Assembly: GCF_007565055.1 (NCBI RefSeq)
Contig: NC_044554.1
Location: 138,011,463-138,075,462 of the forward strand
Length of the DNA stretch: 64,000 nt
Source of the DNA: Rhinopithecus roxellana
Lineage: Eukaryota > Chordata > Mammalia > Primates > Cercopithecidae
Direction of reading: 5' to 3'
Under the pieces are notes generated by a model. That model was not told the DNA's origin. It was given only the letters and a program-made list of their open reading frames with translations, and made no database searches. The position numbers and the translations under genes are program-made. This document shows, one piece after another, positions 1-59,939 of this stretch (positions are counted from its first letter, which is position 1; the number at the start of each line of letters is the position of its first letter).

Positions 1-412
1 GGTGTTGTCATTTGTAAAATAGAGAGAAATCTTTTCTCTCAAAAACTTGAGTGTCTGAAAGATTAATATTAATTAAAATCCCTAGCATCATGCTCAATAC
101 ATTTTGGTTTTCTTTCTTCTAATTATCCCCACTTAATTTATTTAATTGATAATCACATAATTGGTCTACTTCCACTCAGGAAAGCATTTCTGATTTTTAT
201 GGTGTGCTATTGAATAATTAAGAAAATAAAGTGGATGGTGAGTGAAGAGGTTATCATACCTAGCAGTCTTTTGACAGAAATATTTGTCCACAGTAGTTTT
301 AGTTTACCTGCCTTCGATAAATAAAATAAAGCAAAAATTGAAAATCTTTGACAACCAAGCTCTGAGAACTTTCTGAATTTATAACTGCTGCCTGCCCAAT
401 TCAGAACATGAA

Positions 413-759
413 TGATATGGTTTGGCTGTGTCCCCACCCAAATCTCATCTTGAATTGTAGCTCCCATAATTCCTTTGTGTTGTGGGAGGGACCCAGTGGG
501 AGATAACTGAATCATGGGGACTGTTTCCCCATACTGTTCTCGTGGTAGTGAATAAATCTCAAGAGATCTGGTGGTTTTATAAGGGGAAACCCCTTTCACT
601 TGGCTCTCATGCTCTTGTCTCCCACCATGTGAGACACCTTCTGTCATGATTGTGAGATCTACTCAGCCACGTGGAACTGAGTCCATTAAACCTCTTTCTT
701 TTGTAAATTGCCCAGTCACAGGTGTGTCTTTATCAGCTGGGTGAAAATGAACTAATACA
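413..759 (+). mobile_element. solo MaLR LTR (MST/THE1-like)
   Basis: Begins TGATATGGTTTGGCTGTGTC and ends ACTAATACA, with the TCATGGGGACTGTTTC and ATTAAACCTCTTTCTTTTG landmarks typical of MST/THE1 LTRs. It is bordered by a perfect 5-bp target duplication ATGAA (408-412 and 760-764). No internal retroviral sequence is present, so this is a solo LTR. Confidence 0.88.
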
Positions 760-1704
760 ATGAACTTCCCCACAACTTAGCAAACAACCAATTCCATCTT
801 CCATGACTCTGCTGGCCCTGATCTGGGCTGATTACCTAGGGATGGTCACTGGTTCACGCCCATCCAGTGCTACCAATTTCTCTGAGATTTTTCTCATTCA
901 AGACTTTTGAACTAAATGACATATTTTCTAGTCAATAGGTGGCAGTAATTGGAACAGAAAGATCATCACATTGATCTGGTGGCCACATTGAATCCTGAGG
1001 AAAATCAATAAAGAACAGCAATGGGCAAAGAAAATTAAAGATTTACAGGGAAGCCAACAAGAGACAATCCATGCAGCTCCAGAAGAGAAAAGAATGAGTC
1101 TTTTGATTGCTTCCTGGCTCCCATGAAACCCAGCCTCACTTCTTGTCTTGAATGCTGTATCTTTTTAATAAACTACCATGTTTATTGAGTTGAATCAAAG
1201 AAAAAAAAACCTTAACTCGATGGCTCCCACCTGGAAAAGGGAAGGCAGTTTCCATTAAAGTGGGGCTGTTAGGAAAAAGATAGAAAATTAGGAAAACTGA
1301 GGGTAGTTTCCTACTCTTCATTGCCAGGGATAGGTAGCAATCCAACATATCTGTCTGCTGCAAACTTGTCCTGGCCATTACAAGAATGACCGTTTAAAGG
1401 AAACAGAGTGTCAAGGATGCTGCCCATAGTTTTCAACATCATCAAAGGTTTAAGTGTTACGTGATAAGGTCCTTGTGAGGCAAATTGAAAACTGGAGGAA
1501 ATAAACTTGACAAGAATTGTCAACAGGTCAGTTTGTGCAGCCTGTTTTCTGAAATTAAGGGCTGAGTTAGGTGAAAAATATAAGTCACCTGGGAATAAGT
1601 CCTCTTATTCAACATTAAATATTAGTGATTTTAGCACACTTGCTTTACTGCTGTTTACAAATATCTACTTCATCAGAGAAGAAAAATGTATTAAGACTTA
1701 AGCA

Positions 1705-1850
1705 ATTTTTTTAAGAGATGGGGTCCACGTTGCCCAGGCTAGAATGCAGTAGCGATTCACAGTATTCACAGACTCAAGTGATCCTCTTGCCTCAGCCTCC
1801 CAAGTAGCTGAGATTACAGGTACAGAAAACTGCAACCACCTGACTTATGC
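1705..1850 (-). repeat. old Alu/FLAM-type monomer
   Basis: A diverged left-monomer-like segment on the minus strand: GAGATGGGGTCCACGTTGCC, CCTCAGCCTCCCAAGTAGCTG and ATTACAGGTAC are recognisable. Many substitutions relative to Alu consensus mean an early insertion. Confidence 0.65.
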
Positions 1851-2555
1851 AATCTTTAGGAATTTTGCCAGACTTTTTTTTCTACAAACAAGAATTGAGT
1901 TGATATTTTCAGTATCTTTTGCAAACGGTGATCGAGGAAGCATCAGCGGCAGTGCTACCCAATATCCACTATATAAACATCGATTAACAAGCTCCACTTA
2001 GATTCCCTACTTTGCTTTCTGTGAACAAATAGCCATTCTCCTCTTTTTAAAAAAACAGAATCTTATAATGTTGTTTATTATTTACTTCTTATTTATAGTT
2101 AATAACATTTTAGATATGCAGTACAGTATATCTTCTTTCAGGTTTTCTGTATTGTATTTCTCCCCCTATTTAACATGTAGTTTAATATTTAGGCCACTGC
2201 AGCTCATTTTAGAAGTAACTGGTATGCATATTATAAGTCATAAACAAATTATTAAGTGGTATAAAGGCAAAATACTATATTAATTTGATGAATATAAATA
2301 TGCTTGGTTTAAACTCCAGCATGTAAGTCCATCAAAAATTACATAATTGTGATGGATTTTTTATAAAATTGAAAAAATATATACAATATATCTATGTTGT
2401 CATTACGAGTTCCAAATATCCCCAAATAGTTTTAACCTGAAATTTTAAATTTTATCATGTATTTCATTTCAATGTTATCAAGAATAAGCACAAAACAGTC
2501 AAACATATTAACTAAGCAAAGTCTATAGTCTGAATTCTTTATAAGAATTCAGCAT

Positions 2556-2622
2556 GAATAAACACTACACTCTAGCCCGGGCAACATAGCAAGACCTATT
2601 CCTAATAAATAAATAAAATTAT
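2556..2622 (+). repeat. 3' fragment of an Alu-type SINE
   Basis: CACTCTAGCCCGGGCAACAT and AGCAAGACC followed by an AATAAATAAATAAA tail match the 3' end of an Alu/FLAM monomer. The rest is missing. Confidence 0.55.
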
Positions 2623-3030
2623 AAGATAAATATTGAAAGTTACGTATTTTCAATTACTTTTGCTTAATTTTTAAACACTCACTATTTTCAAAGTATTTTC
2701 CAAATAAACTGTGAATAAAATACGTTGAAATTAATTGATGCAAAATATCATCAAGATATAAGCCAAAAATTAAATCTCTTGCGATAAATTTATCAAATTT
2801 CTTGCTTTTCTAAACTCGCATTATATTCTAAACATTACTTTCATTTCCATGAGTCATTAGCTTTCATAAGGATGATTTTACATAAAATTTGTAAACCACA
2901 GCATTTCCTCATTATTAACATAAGCAGGTCCATTAAATCTATTATAAATGGATGGTGTATTGATTAATATTTTAATTTTATTGAGATTCTTGATGTAGAT
3001 CTAAACAATGTTTATGAAAAATGTAATGTA

Positions 3031-3370
3031 CATTCACGCGTCACTTAATGAAGGGTATATGTTCTGAGAAATGCATGATTAGGTAATTCTGTCTTTATAC
3101 TAACACCATAGAATGTACTTACACAAACTTAGGTGGTTTAGCCTACTACACACACGCTCTATGGGATAGCCTACTGCTCCTAGGCTACAAATCTTTACAA
3201 CATGTTATTGTATTTGAATACTGTAGGTTATTGTAGCGCAATGGTAAGTATTTGTAGATCTAAACATAGAAAAGGTACAGAAAAATATGGTAATACAGTC
3301 TCAGGGGACCACCATCACATATACATTCTGTGATTAGCTGAAACGTCGTTCATTATGTGGTGCATGACTG
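3031..3370. mobile_element. non-autonomous DNA transposon relic with terminal inverted repeats
   Basis: The two ends are inverted copies over about 22 bp (CATTCACGCGTCACTTAATG at the left; the complement of CATTATGTGGTGCATGACTG at the right). The interior contains the familiar CCTACTACACAC and CCTAGGCTACAAATC stretches of a common primate medium-reiterated repeat. A TA precedes the left end, and CA (a probable decayed TA) follows the right, as for pogo/Tigger elements. I do not name the subfamily with certainty. Confidence 0.7.
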
Positions 3371-3579
3371 CATTAGTTTAGGTATCTCAGAATAAGTCTT
3401 TAAGCAATTATAACTTTTAAACCATAAAAAGTTTACCTTGAAAATCAATTTAATAAGACTATTGATAAAATTGCTATGTGGTTGTGACATTGTGAAATAT
3501 ATATTTGATCTTCATCCCATTCCTGATATATAGCTCCTAAAATCCTTATAATCTCCAAAGTGATAAGTATCTTTTTGTA

Positions 3580-4315
3580 TGCTAATGAGTTGACTGATAG
3601 CTGGGGACTCCTGGATAGCCAGGTCATATGAGGCTGGTCATAGGAAAGACCAAGACACCTTTAGGCATTTCAGCCCAGCCCTCCAGGGAGGGGAGAGAGG
3701 CTGAAGGTTAAGTCAATCACCAATGGACAATGGTTCAATCACTCATGCCTATGTAATGAAGTCACCATAAAAGTCCAAGGACAAAGTTCAGATGAGCTTT
3801 CAGATAGCTGAATACACAGAGGTTCCTGGAGGAGCCCAGAGAGGGCGTGGAAGCTCTGCACCCCTTCCTACATGCTTTGCCCAACACATCTCTTCACCTG
3901 TGTCCTTTGTAACATCCTTTATAATAAAGCAGTAAATGTGTTTCACTGTGTTCTGTGAGCCATTCTAGCAAACTAATCAAACCTGAGAGGAGGAGATTGT
4001 GGGAACTCTATAACTGGCAGTCAGAAGCACAGGTAAAACAACCTCGGGCATGTGACTGGCATCTGAAGGTAGGAAGTCTGAGGAATTGGGGACGGAGCCC
4101 TCAACCTGTGGCATCTGATGCTACTACAGGTAGATAGCGTCAGAATTGCATTGAATTAAGAGGACATCCAGCTGGTGTCTGCTGCAGAATTGGTTAATTA
4201 TTGGGGAGAACTCCCCCACAAACTTCTTGCTGACCAGCGGTCACAGAAGCCTTCTGTGTTGATTGTTGTGTTGTGAGAGTACACTAGGAAGAAACTGAAT
4301 TTGTTTTCTACTCAT
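3580..4315 (+). mobile_element. ERVL-class LTR (MLT2-like)
   Basis: Contains TAATAAAGCAGTAAATGTG followed by CTGTGAGCCATTCTAGCAAA, the TGTGGCATCTGATGCTA stretch, GGTAGATAGCGTCAGAATTG and CCAGCTGGTGTCTGCTGCAG, in the order expected for an MLT2-type HERV-L LTR. Borders are approximate. No gag/pol sequence seen. Confidence 0.6.
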
Positions 4316-4422
4316 ACAATTATATCCTGAGCAAAGTTGTCAAATTGATATAAAAATGTATCTATTTTCATAGTATTTTAATTCCAATTACTAAATTTAA
4401 AAAGCATTCACTTTTATCTACA

Positions 4423-4492
4423 ATACTCCTATTTTCACAAAAGCTGAAGAATATTAGTACCATACTCTTATTTTCACAAAAGCTGAAGAATT
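4423..4492. repeat. two-copy tandem duplication, 39-bp period
   Basis: ATACTCCTATTTTCACAAAA at 4423 recurs as ATACTCTTATTTTCACAAAA at 4462, and both continue into GCTGAAGAAT. One period plus a partial second copy. Confidence 0.85.
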
Positions 4493-4565
4493 AACACTAA
4501 GTGTTAACATTTATTTTGCATTTGTATTTCTGAATTTCTGGTAATATAAAACATAGTGAAGTATG

Positions 4566-5350
4566 TTATTGTTGATGAAAAGAATCAAACTGTGTAAAAT
4601 ATTTGAAGACATTTATTCAGAGCAAAATATGAGTCATCATGGCCTGTGACATGGCCCCAGGAGATGCTGAGAACATGTGCCCAAGGAGGTCAGGCTACAG
4701 CTGGGTTTTATATATTTTAGGGACACATAATAGGTGGATTCAAGAATTTTCTGATTGACAATTGGTTGAAAGAGTTTATCTAAAGATCCAGAATCAACAG
4801 AAGGGGGTGTCTGGGTTAAAATAAGGGGTTGTGGAGACCAAGGGGTTCTTGTTATGCAGATGAGGCTTCCAGGTAGGAGGCTTCAGAGAGATGAGATTGC
4901 AAATGGTTGTTATCAGGCTTAAAAAGGTGTCAAACTCTTAGTTTATTCTCTTCTGGATCAAGAAAAAAACTCAGAAAGGGGTGGGATTCTCTATAGAATG
5001 TAGATTTTCCCCAAAAGAGATAGCTTTTCAGGGACATTTCAAAATATGTCAAAAAATACATTTTAGGGTAAAATACTTTATTTCAGGGCCTGTTATCTGT
5101 CATGTTGGTATCTTATTGCTACAAAAAGTCTGCTTTGTGACTTTTAAGGTCTCTGTTTTGATGTTAACGCTGGTGGGTTGTGCCTGAATTCCAAAGGGAT
5201 GAGGGTATAATGAGGCACGTCTGACCATCCATTCCCATGACGTCCTGAACCAATGTTTCAGGTTTACTTTGGAATTCCATTACTTGAGAAGAGTTCTTTC
5301 CACTGGTTGGGAGGCTTTGAATTTTATTTTTGGTTTATATTATGGTCCCC
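4566..5350 (-). mobile_element. ERV1-class LTR relic
   Basis: The minus strand has the signature of MER4-group LTRs: an AATAAA-bearing segment near the 3' end by 4615, then GGCCATGTCACAGGCCATG and GGGCACATGTTCTCAGCATC. The length fits a single LTR. Subfamily and precise ends are uncertain; no coding part is attached. Confidence 0.5.
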
Positions 5351-5359
5351 TAAGCAATC

Positions 5360-7140
5360 TATTAAAACTGCCTTTTAGTAAATACAAAATGATAAATTAA
5401 AAACTCTTTAATTCTGACATTGGATGTTAATACTTAAAGGGTCCTTAGCAAATGTAGCAGTACTTTTATTCTGATCATGTCTTACTTTATCTTACAGGTT
5501 AGATATGGCTTAGGAATGCTCAAACTTTCTACTTAAAAGAAAAGAAAAATGAGCCTTTGTAAATGTATATGATTTAAGATGGTCATGTTCAAATTAAAAT
5601 AACATGTTTTCTGAAAGTCAAATGAATGTTTGAGGTAAAATATGAGATAGCAGGAAAAAGGAAACTTTATAACCCCAGGTAACTTGCAATTATTTGCATC
5701 TCTGAGGCAAATCCTTTAATTATATGTGTATTCCCTGTTGTTGTTACCCACTTCCCCAACTATTCATGTATTGTAATTTAACTTTGCTTTTATTAAGCAT
5801 CCACATACACTTTTCTTGTGATATCTGTAGAAGGATTTGGTTTTGTGATCATCTCTCTCGATTCATATACCAAAATGGATCATGCTACAGAAAAAAATTG
5901 AAAGATGAAAGAGCAATCAGATGCAAGACACCTTTTAGCATGTCTGGTGTCTTGTTTTCTCACTTTTGGGCCCAGGACAACACTGCCACTTTTTTGTAAG
6001 GCTGGGAATTACATTTTTCAGAATCCATTTATCCGTGTGGTTCTGGGTCAGAGTTTGCCAATGAGAAAAATTTGCTGGAGAGTAGGAAGATGGAAATGAA
6101 GAGGAAGTTGTTAGTCTTTTCAGAGGTGTTTGCAGCTTGATGCTTGGAAAGATGAAATTCACAGTGGCTTTCTAGCAAAAATTTGAGAATAATCTACTTT
6201 GCCTAAGACAGTTGGTGGTAGTTTTTAAAGATTCTCAAGTATTGTAGCAGCTCCAGGAAAGTCTCTGAAAAGAACCTGCTTGGAGCTTTGGGCTAACGTC
6301 TTCATTATTACCCACTCTGATCAGCGGTGGCTTTCCTAATCTCTAGCTCCCAACCCTCATTCCCCATCCTTCAAATAGTCCTGTGAGCCCCTTGTTCTGA
6401 ATTAAATATCGTCTATCAGGATGATATCAAGTGGTTTCCATTAGGTTGACTGACTACTAATGATGCAGACATAGTCACAGTTAGGGCTGAGAAAATACTC
6501 AGTTTATTAAATATTGTGAATGGATGGAATATCAGATACATCATCTCAATATGTAAATATCCTATCCCATCTCAACATCAAATTTAGATTACCTGGATTT
6601 CTTCTTTCCTTTTCTCTAATGATTACAACTAAGATCATTATGTATTTTATTAGTTTCTTCAGTCTTTAAGATATTTTTTGAATGATGTTCAAATAAACTT
6701 CAAGTTATCTCCAACTTTTTCTGAACAAAACATTTCCATTCTTAAGATACAGGCTTGTAATTCATATACTTGATGCTACTCAATGGTGTCTTATCTGTAG
6801 TAGGAAGAAGGAAATTGTGTTTCAATGAATAGTATAAAATCATTTAACCCATACTCATTATTTGTTGCCTCCTTCCCTCTGACATGATACATAAAGCTCT
6901 TTTGGTTCTGTTTGCCACTAGGCTCAATACTGTTTTCATAAAATTGAAATCTAATCAAGATTATATTTAAGGTCCAAGCAGTCATAATCAAATGGAGCTT
7001 GCATACTAGGTGACTCCACCTTGGCAAAATGTTACACTTTAGAAACATCCATGCCCAATAAAACAAATTAATGTTTTAATATTCCTCGGGAAAAAACCAC
7101 TGATACTCATAATGCATTGCCCATCCTTTTCCTTCTCCAC
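5360..7140. other. non-coding 3' flank without recognised features
   Basis: AT-rich. Only short chance open frames occur on either strand, none resembling a known domain. No terminal EGF or VWDE-like exon was recognised here. Confidence 0.5.
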
Positions 7141-7149
7141 TTCTTTCTA

Positions 7150-7385
7150 TTCCTCTATTCGATGTAATTAGTTACAAACTCTTACATAGTGCTTGTTATG
7201 TCCCAGGTGCCATTCTAAGTATTTCACATATATTAACATATTTAATCCTTACAATAAGCCTATTATTAGGTGCTACTATTAATGCCATACTGCAGATGAG
7301 AAAACTGAGACTCAGGGGATTAAACTTGACTGAAATCACAGAGCAAATTAAGTGGTAGGGTCAGAGTGAGTGCACTGAGCCACAA
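7150..7385 (-). repeat. MIR SINE
   Basis: The plus strand reads the MIR complement: GTCCCAGGTGCCATTCTAAG, TTTAATCCTTACAATAAGCC and GCAGATGAGAAAACTGAGAC in order. Confidence 0.8.
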
Positions 7386-7399
7386 GCAGGAGGTTATGA

Positions 7400-9010
7400 T
7401 GCTTCCCAAAGCCTTTTATCAACCCACCCTCTTTAGCACCTTTTTCTTCCTTTGCTTATTTTCCCTTTCTCTGTGTTTCTTGTCTCTAGCCAGTAATTCT
7501 TTTTCATTGAAATTCTAGCAATCCTATCAGTAAGCTCCATTTCTTTTTTTTTATCCACTATCTCAGGTTGCCTGAGGAAGAGCCAGGAGGTAGTTAGCCA
7601 GCCGGAACCCTCCTTTGGGGAAGGTAGGGAAGACGGGAGCAAAGGATGGAGTTGGAGGTTCTGTGGATACCCGTGGATGGTGGTTGCTTTTTTCCCACTA
7701 AAGAGAAATTTATGTTTTAACCTATGTGTGGGAGCCAAAGAAATATCGAGAGCAAGTGAAAAAAAAGAATGACACCAGTGATCAACAGAATAAAGCCAGA
7801 ATGAGATTGAAGTTAGAAGCTTGGGAGAGCAGGTTACAGTAGAAACCTGCTCATGCTTAGCCTTTTCTCCTCTTTTCCTTCCCCATGGCCTTCTGGCATT
7901 TTTCCCCCTTAGTGTGATTTCAAATGTATTCTCAGAAGCAACATTAATGGGGATAAAGATGATTCGCTATTGATCATATAAGGAAGGATTCAGATGGCAA
8001 ATACATACATAAAATAGAATATAGAGCAGCCACTAGTTTAGTACTGTCAAAGTGGAGTTAAAAAGCTTTAGAGGTCCTAGGGTTTTCTGTGCCATAAAAA
8101 TCTCACATCAGATCAAATCAAATAATATATATTTAGGCTGCCTTCAAAACCAAGGAAGCTGAGGCTTTTATTTTTATTTTTCTCAAACAATATTTAATCA
8201 AATAAGTACTCAATAACTTTTGCTTTCCAGTTTTCAGACCATAGCCCTGTTATGAGCTGGTTATTTTCATAATGGGAGCCAATCCTACAGGATGACACCA
8301 GTGCTCGGAGAAAACTATACATATATCCATATTGTCTCCAAGCCAGATTGATCCATATCAAGCTTCAAGAAGAAAATTTCTAATCAGTTGTCAAATTGTA
8401 GTACTCCAGCATACTTTTATATTCATGACCCTGGGGCATTTTGAAGTACTAAATAGCATATAATGACTTTTTGAATTACAACTCCTACAGATTAACTTTA
8501 AGACATTTTTGAGAGATTTGCTGCATTTGTGTGTCTGTGTGTTTGTATGAGAGGGAGAGAGATTATTAGAGCTACCCTTGTGTGTATAGGAATTAGGACT
8601 GAAATAATATTTCGGCTGTTGATATTTGGAAATCTAAGATTAGAGACCAAACAAAATGCAGTTTAATCCTCTGTGAAGAAATAGGATCGCAGAAACTTTT
8701 TAAATATATGTTTTATAGCAATGGCTCTACAAATAAGTGTCTTGAATCTATTTTGTGGAATATTTGCTGTCTCAACTACAGTGTCATGAAATACTGCATT
8801 ACATTGGACAGTTGTATCTATACATTGAAATTCCTTAAAAACACATCAAAGTTTTATATAATAACTCTACCATAACACAAAAATGATATAATTTTTAATT
8901 TTAGAGGCAAATAAATGCTTTTATTTTTTATTTTGAAAATAAGAGAAAATAAAACATTGATTAGTAGCAATTTCTAAGTAGAAGAGATATGCAAATGTCA
9001 ATGTCTAAAA
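7400..9010. other. non-coding DNA 3' of the last recognised VWDE exon
   Basis: Contains an open minus-strand frame at 7433-7738 with no recognisable domain and poor coding character. It holds AT-rich tracts and a (GT)-rich spot near 8530. This is either 3' UTR/3' flank or the last intron. Confidence 0.4.
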
Positions 9011-9016
9011 TTTATT
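8920..9016 (-). promoter_or_regulatory. candidate stop codon and poly(A) signals after EGF repeat 9
   Basis: Reading through the donor of the last visible exon, TAA lies at 9012-9014 and overlaps an AATAAA (9011-9016, minus strand). More AATAAA hexamers occur at 8920-8925 and 8927-8932. The DNA is AT-rich, so such hexamers arise by chance; this is only a candidate gene end. Confidence 0.3.
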
Positions 9017-9038
9017 TTTTCTTTAAACTTTGAAATAC

Positions 9039-57234
<48,196 letters not shown>

Positions 57235-57484
57235 CTGCCAAAGGTTAAGGTTTGTATAATTATTCAGCTGGGCATGAATATATAAATCTACATATATCCA
57301 AGATGACAATTTATTGGAGGGTGTTTTAATACAGACTAAGATTTTCTTAATTCTTCTCTTATTTCATAACATATTTTTTCCTTTTAAGGATGAGATCAAA
57401 TGAAAGATAAGGAATCATATTTCAAAACAATCAAAGCTTTAATATCTTATTTTCTAAGTATGAACCTGCATTTTTAAATAATGA

Positions 57485-58600
57485 AACACTGACCGTATCA
57501 AATGCTGGCGAAGATGTGGAGCAGCATGTGCTGGTGAGAATGCAAAATGGTACAGCTATTTTGGAGAACAGTTTAGTGGTTTCTTACAAAACTAAACATA
57601 TTTTTAGCATACGACACAGAAATCATGCTCCTCTATGTTTACCCAAAGGAGCTGAAAACTTATTTCTATACAAAAACCTGCATATGGAAGTTTATAGCAA
57701 CTTTATTCATAATTGCCCAAACTTGGAAGCAACCATGATGTTCTTCAGTAGGTAGATGGATATGCTGTTGTACATATAGACAGCATGGACTATTAGTCAG
57801 CCTTACAAAGAATTGAGCTATCAAGCCACAAAAAGACATGTAGGAAACTTAAATGAATATTAAGTGAAAGAAGCCAATCTGAAAAGGCTACCTACTAAGT
57901 GATTCCAACTATTTGAAATCCAGGAAAAGACCACACTATGGAGACAGTAAAAAGACACGTGGTTGTCTGGGGTTGAGCAGAGGGAGGGATGAACAGGCAG
58001 AGCATAGGGAATTTTTAGAGTAGTGAAACTAGTCTGTATGTCACTATAATAGTGGATACATGTTATGAGAAATTTGTCCAAACCCATAGAATTTTTGTTT
58101 GTTTGTTTGTTTTTTGTTTTTGACATGGAGTCTCGCTCTATCACCCAGGCTGGAGTGCAGTGGCGCCATCTCAGCTCACTGCAAGCTCTGCCTCCCGGGT
58201 TCACGCCATTCTCCTGCCTCAGCCTCCCGAGTAGCTGGGACTACAGGCGCCCACCACCACACCCGGCTAATTTTTTTTTTTGTATTTTTAGTAGAGACGA
58301 GGTTTCACCTTGTTAGCTAGGATAGTCTCACTCTCCTGACCTCATGATCCACTCGCCTCGACCTCCCAAAGTGCTGGGATTACAGGTGTGAGCCACTGCA
58401 CCCAGCCCAAACCTGTAGAATTTACAACACCAAGAGTAAACCTTAATGTAAACTATGGACTAGGTGATAATGTGTGTCAATGTAGGTCATCAATTATAAC
58501 AAATGTAGCACTCTGGTGGGGGACGTCAACAATGGGGATGGAGGACTATGCATGTGGGGGATTTATAGGGTATATGTGAAATCTAAAATAATAGTGAAAC
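57485..58600 (+). mobile_element. L1 3' end, split by an Alu
   Basis: TCAAATGCTGGCGAAGATGT GGAGCA, TTTATTCATAATTGCCCAAA, AAGTGAAAGAAGCCAATCTG and GTTGTCTGGGGTTGAGCAGA are the standard 3' landmarks of L1 in sense orientation. Interrupted by the Alu at 58095-58407. Confidence 0.8.
58095..58407 (-). mobile_element. Alu (full length) inside L1
   Basis: The complement of Alu, from a T-rich tail with GTTT repeats to CACTGCACCCAGCC. Target duplication of about 17 bp with two mismatches (58078-58094 and 58407-58423; CCAAACC... TAGAATTT). Confidence 0.95.
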
Positions 58601-58604
58601 ACAC

Positions 58605-59935
58605 TACAATCTCCAGAAACGTATACAACAGTTGGTTTTATGCCAGTTCCTTGGTAATTGATTCCCCTATACTCATTTACAGGATTACACCACCAATGAG
58701 CCAAGGACAGAGGTGGTAATACTTACAACCCAATGTACTGAATACAGTTAATTGATACAAGAGCAACTATCTAAACAAAGGTAGGTTCATCAGATTGCTT
58801 CTTGAAAGAATTTAGTATTTAAACTAAAAGACAAGGAGCTGGAAGCAGAGTCAAGTTAATGACGGAGCTCTATATGAATGTCTAGACTACTACTGTTGCT
58901 AATATCTGGAAGCTGATCTATTTCTCACACTGTCTGAGACTTTCCTACGTAACTCTTCTTCAGATCCAATGACATATCCTAAAACCCTTAGATGTGATTA
59001 TCTTTTACATTATTTTCAGTTGTTTTTTGTTATGTGCAAGCCAAACAGATTTGAAATAACCTTGACTACTAGACATGTACATGTATATATAAAAGAATGC
59101 AGTATTCCTATGAAACATGGGGCCAAAATACACTATTTTCTTGCCCAAGGACTCCCAAGAACTGTGCCCCATCTGTGTTTGGGGGGTTTTCTTTTCTTCT
59201 TTCTTCTATTTGCTTTTCCCAGATTGCTTTCATAGAATACAGCCAGCACCCTGGCTGAAATATTTAGTATTAGGATTAGACAATTGAGAATCTCTAGAAA
59301 CATTAGCAAGGAAGAAAATAAACCATTCTGCTTAAAACCTTCTGTTTCTTCCTGATTCAACCATATGCCAATAATTAAACTATAATAAAGTAATAGTTGT
59401 CAAGAAAGGAAGCAAACAAGTGGAAATCTAGTTTCAAAGCATGTAAAATGCGCAACATTTGATATCCTATGCACAGTAGTGGAACACTGTTGGGCTGCAC
59501 AACTAACTTGGGTTAGCACAACGAACATTGTAAAGAAAAGAGATGCCTGACCTGCATCATGAAGCAGTAAAGATTTGTAAGAGGTCCAAGCAGAGGGAGA
59601 AACAAGTATCAGATATGGAGAAGAGGACGGAGCAGAAAACTGCAATGATGAGACATTAATAACAGGTTGTAGAATATCCTCGTTGAGCATGCAAGCGTCC
59701 TGAGATCAACCTAGCTTTACTGTCACTACCTGTGATGTTGGACAAGTGCCTGTTTTCTCTGAGCAATTCTTTTTGTCCATAGAATAGGGATATTTATTGC
59801 ATGCATCCTATTCTGACACAATGGTCTCATCTACATCCTTCCAATATGCTAGAAAAACTCTTTCCTAGGGGTCTTTGCTCTTGCTCTACTCTGACATGAT
59901 AGCTACGTGGCTTGCTTAACTTTGGGACTTTCCTT
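58605..59935. other. 5' intron of the visible gene part
   Basis: No exon with the expected phase and no N-terminal VWDE-like sequence found. No repeat recognised with confidence. Confidence 0.45.
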
Positions 59936-59939
59936 CTCT

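Noticed and set aside
207..647. 146-codon open frame, minus strand
   Set aside because: Its main part is antisense MaLR LTR sequence; no known domain.
7433..7738. 101-codon minus-strand open frame, considered as the VWDE terminal exon
   Set aside because: No phase-0 acceptor with a convincing tract was identified, and the translation shows no resemblance to an EGF or secreted tail.
58065..58320. Overlapping plus-strand open frames of about 80 codons
   Set aside because: They are the usual antisense-Alu translations (SRSITQAGVQW, SWDYR types), not genes. The same applies near 11057-11263, 17066-17257, 28774-29083 and 53495-53734.
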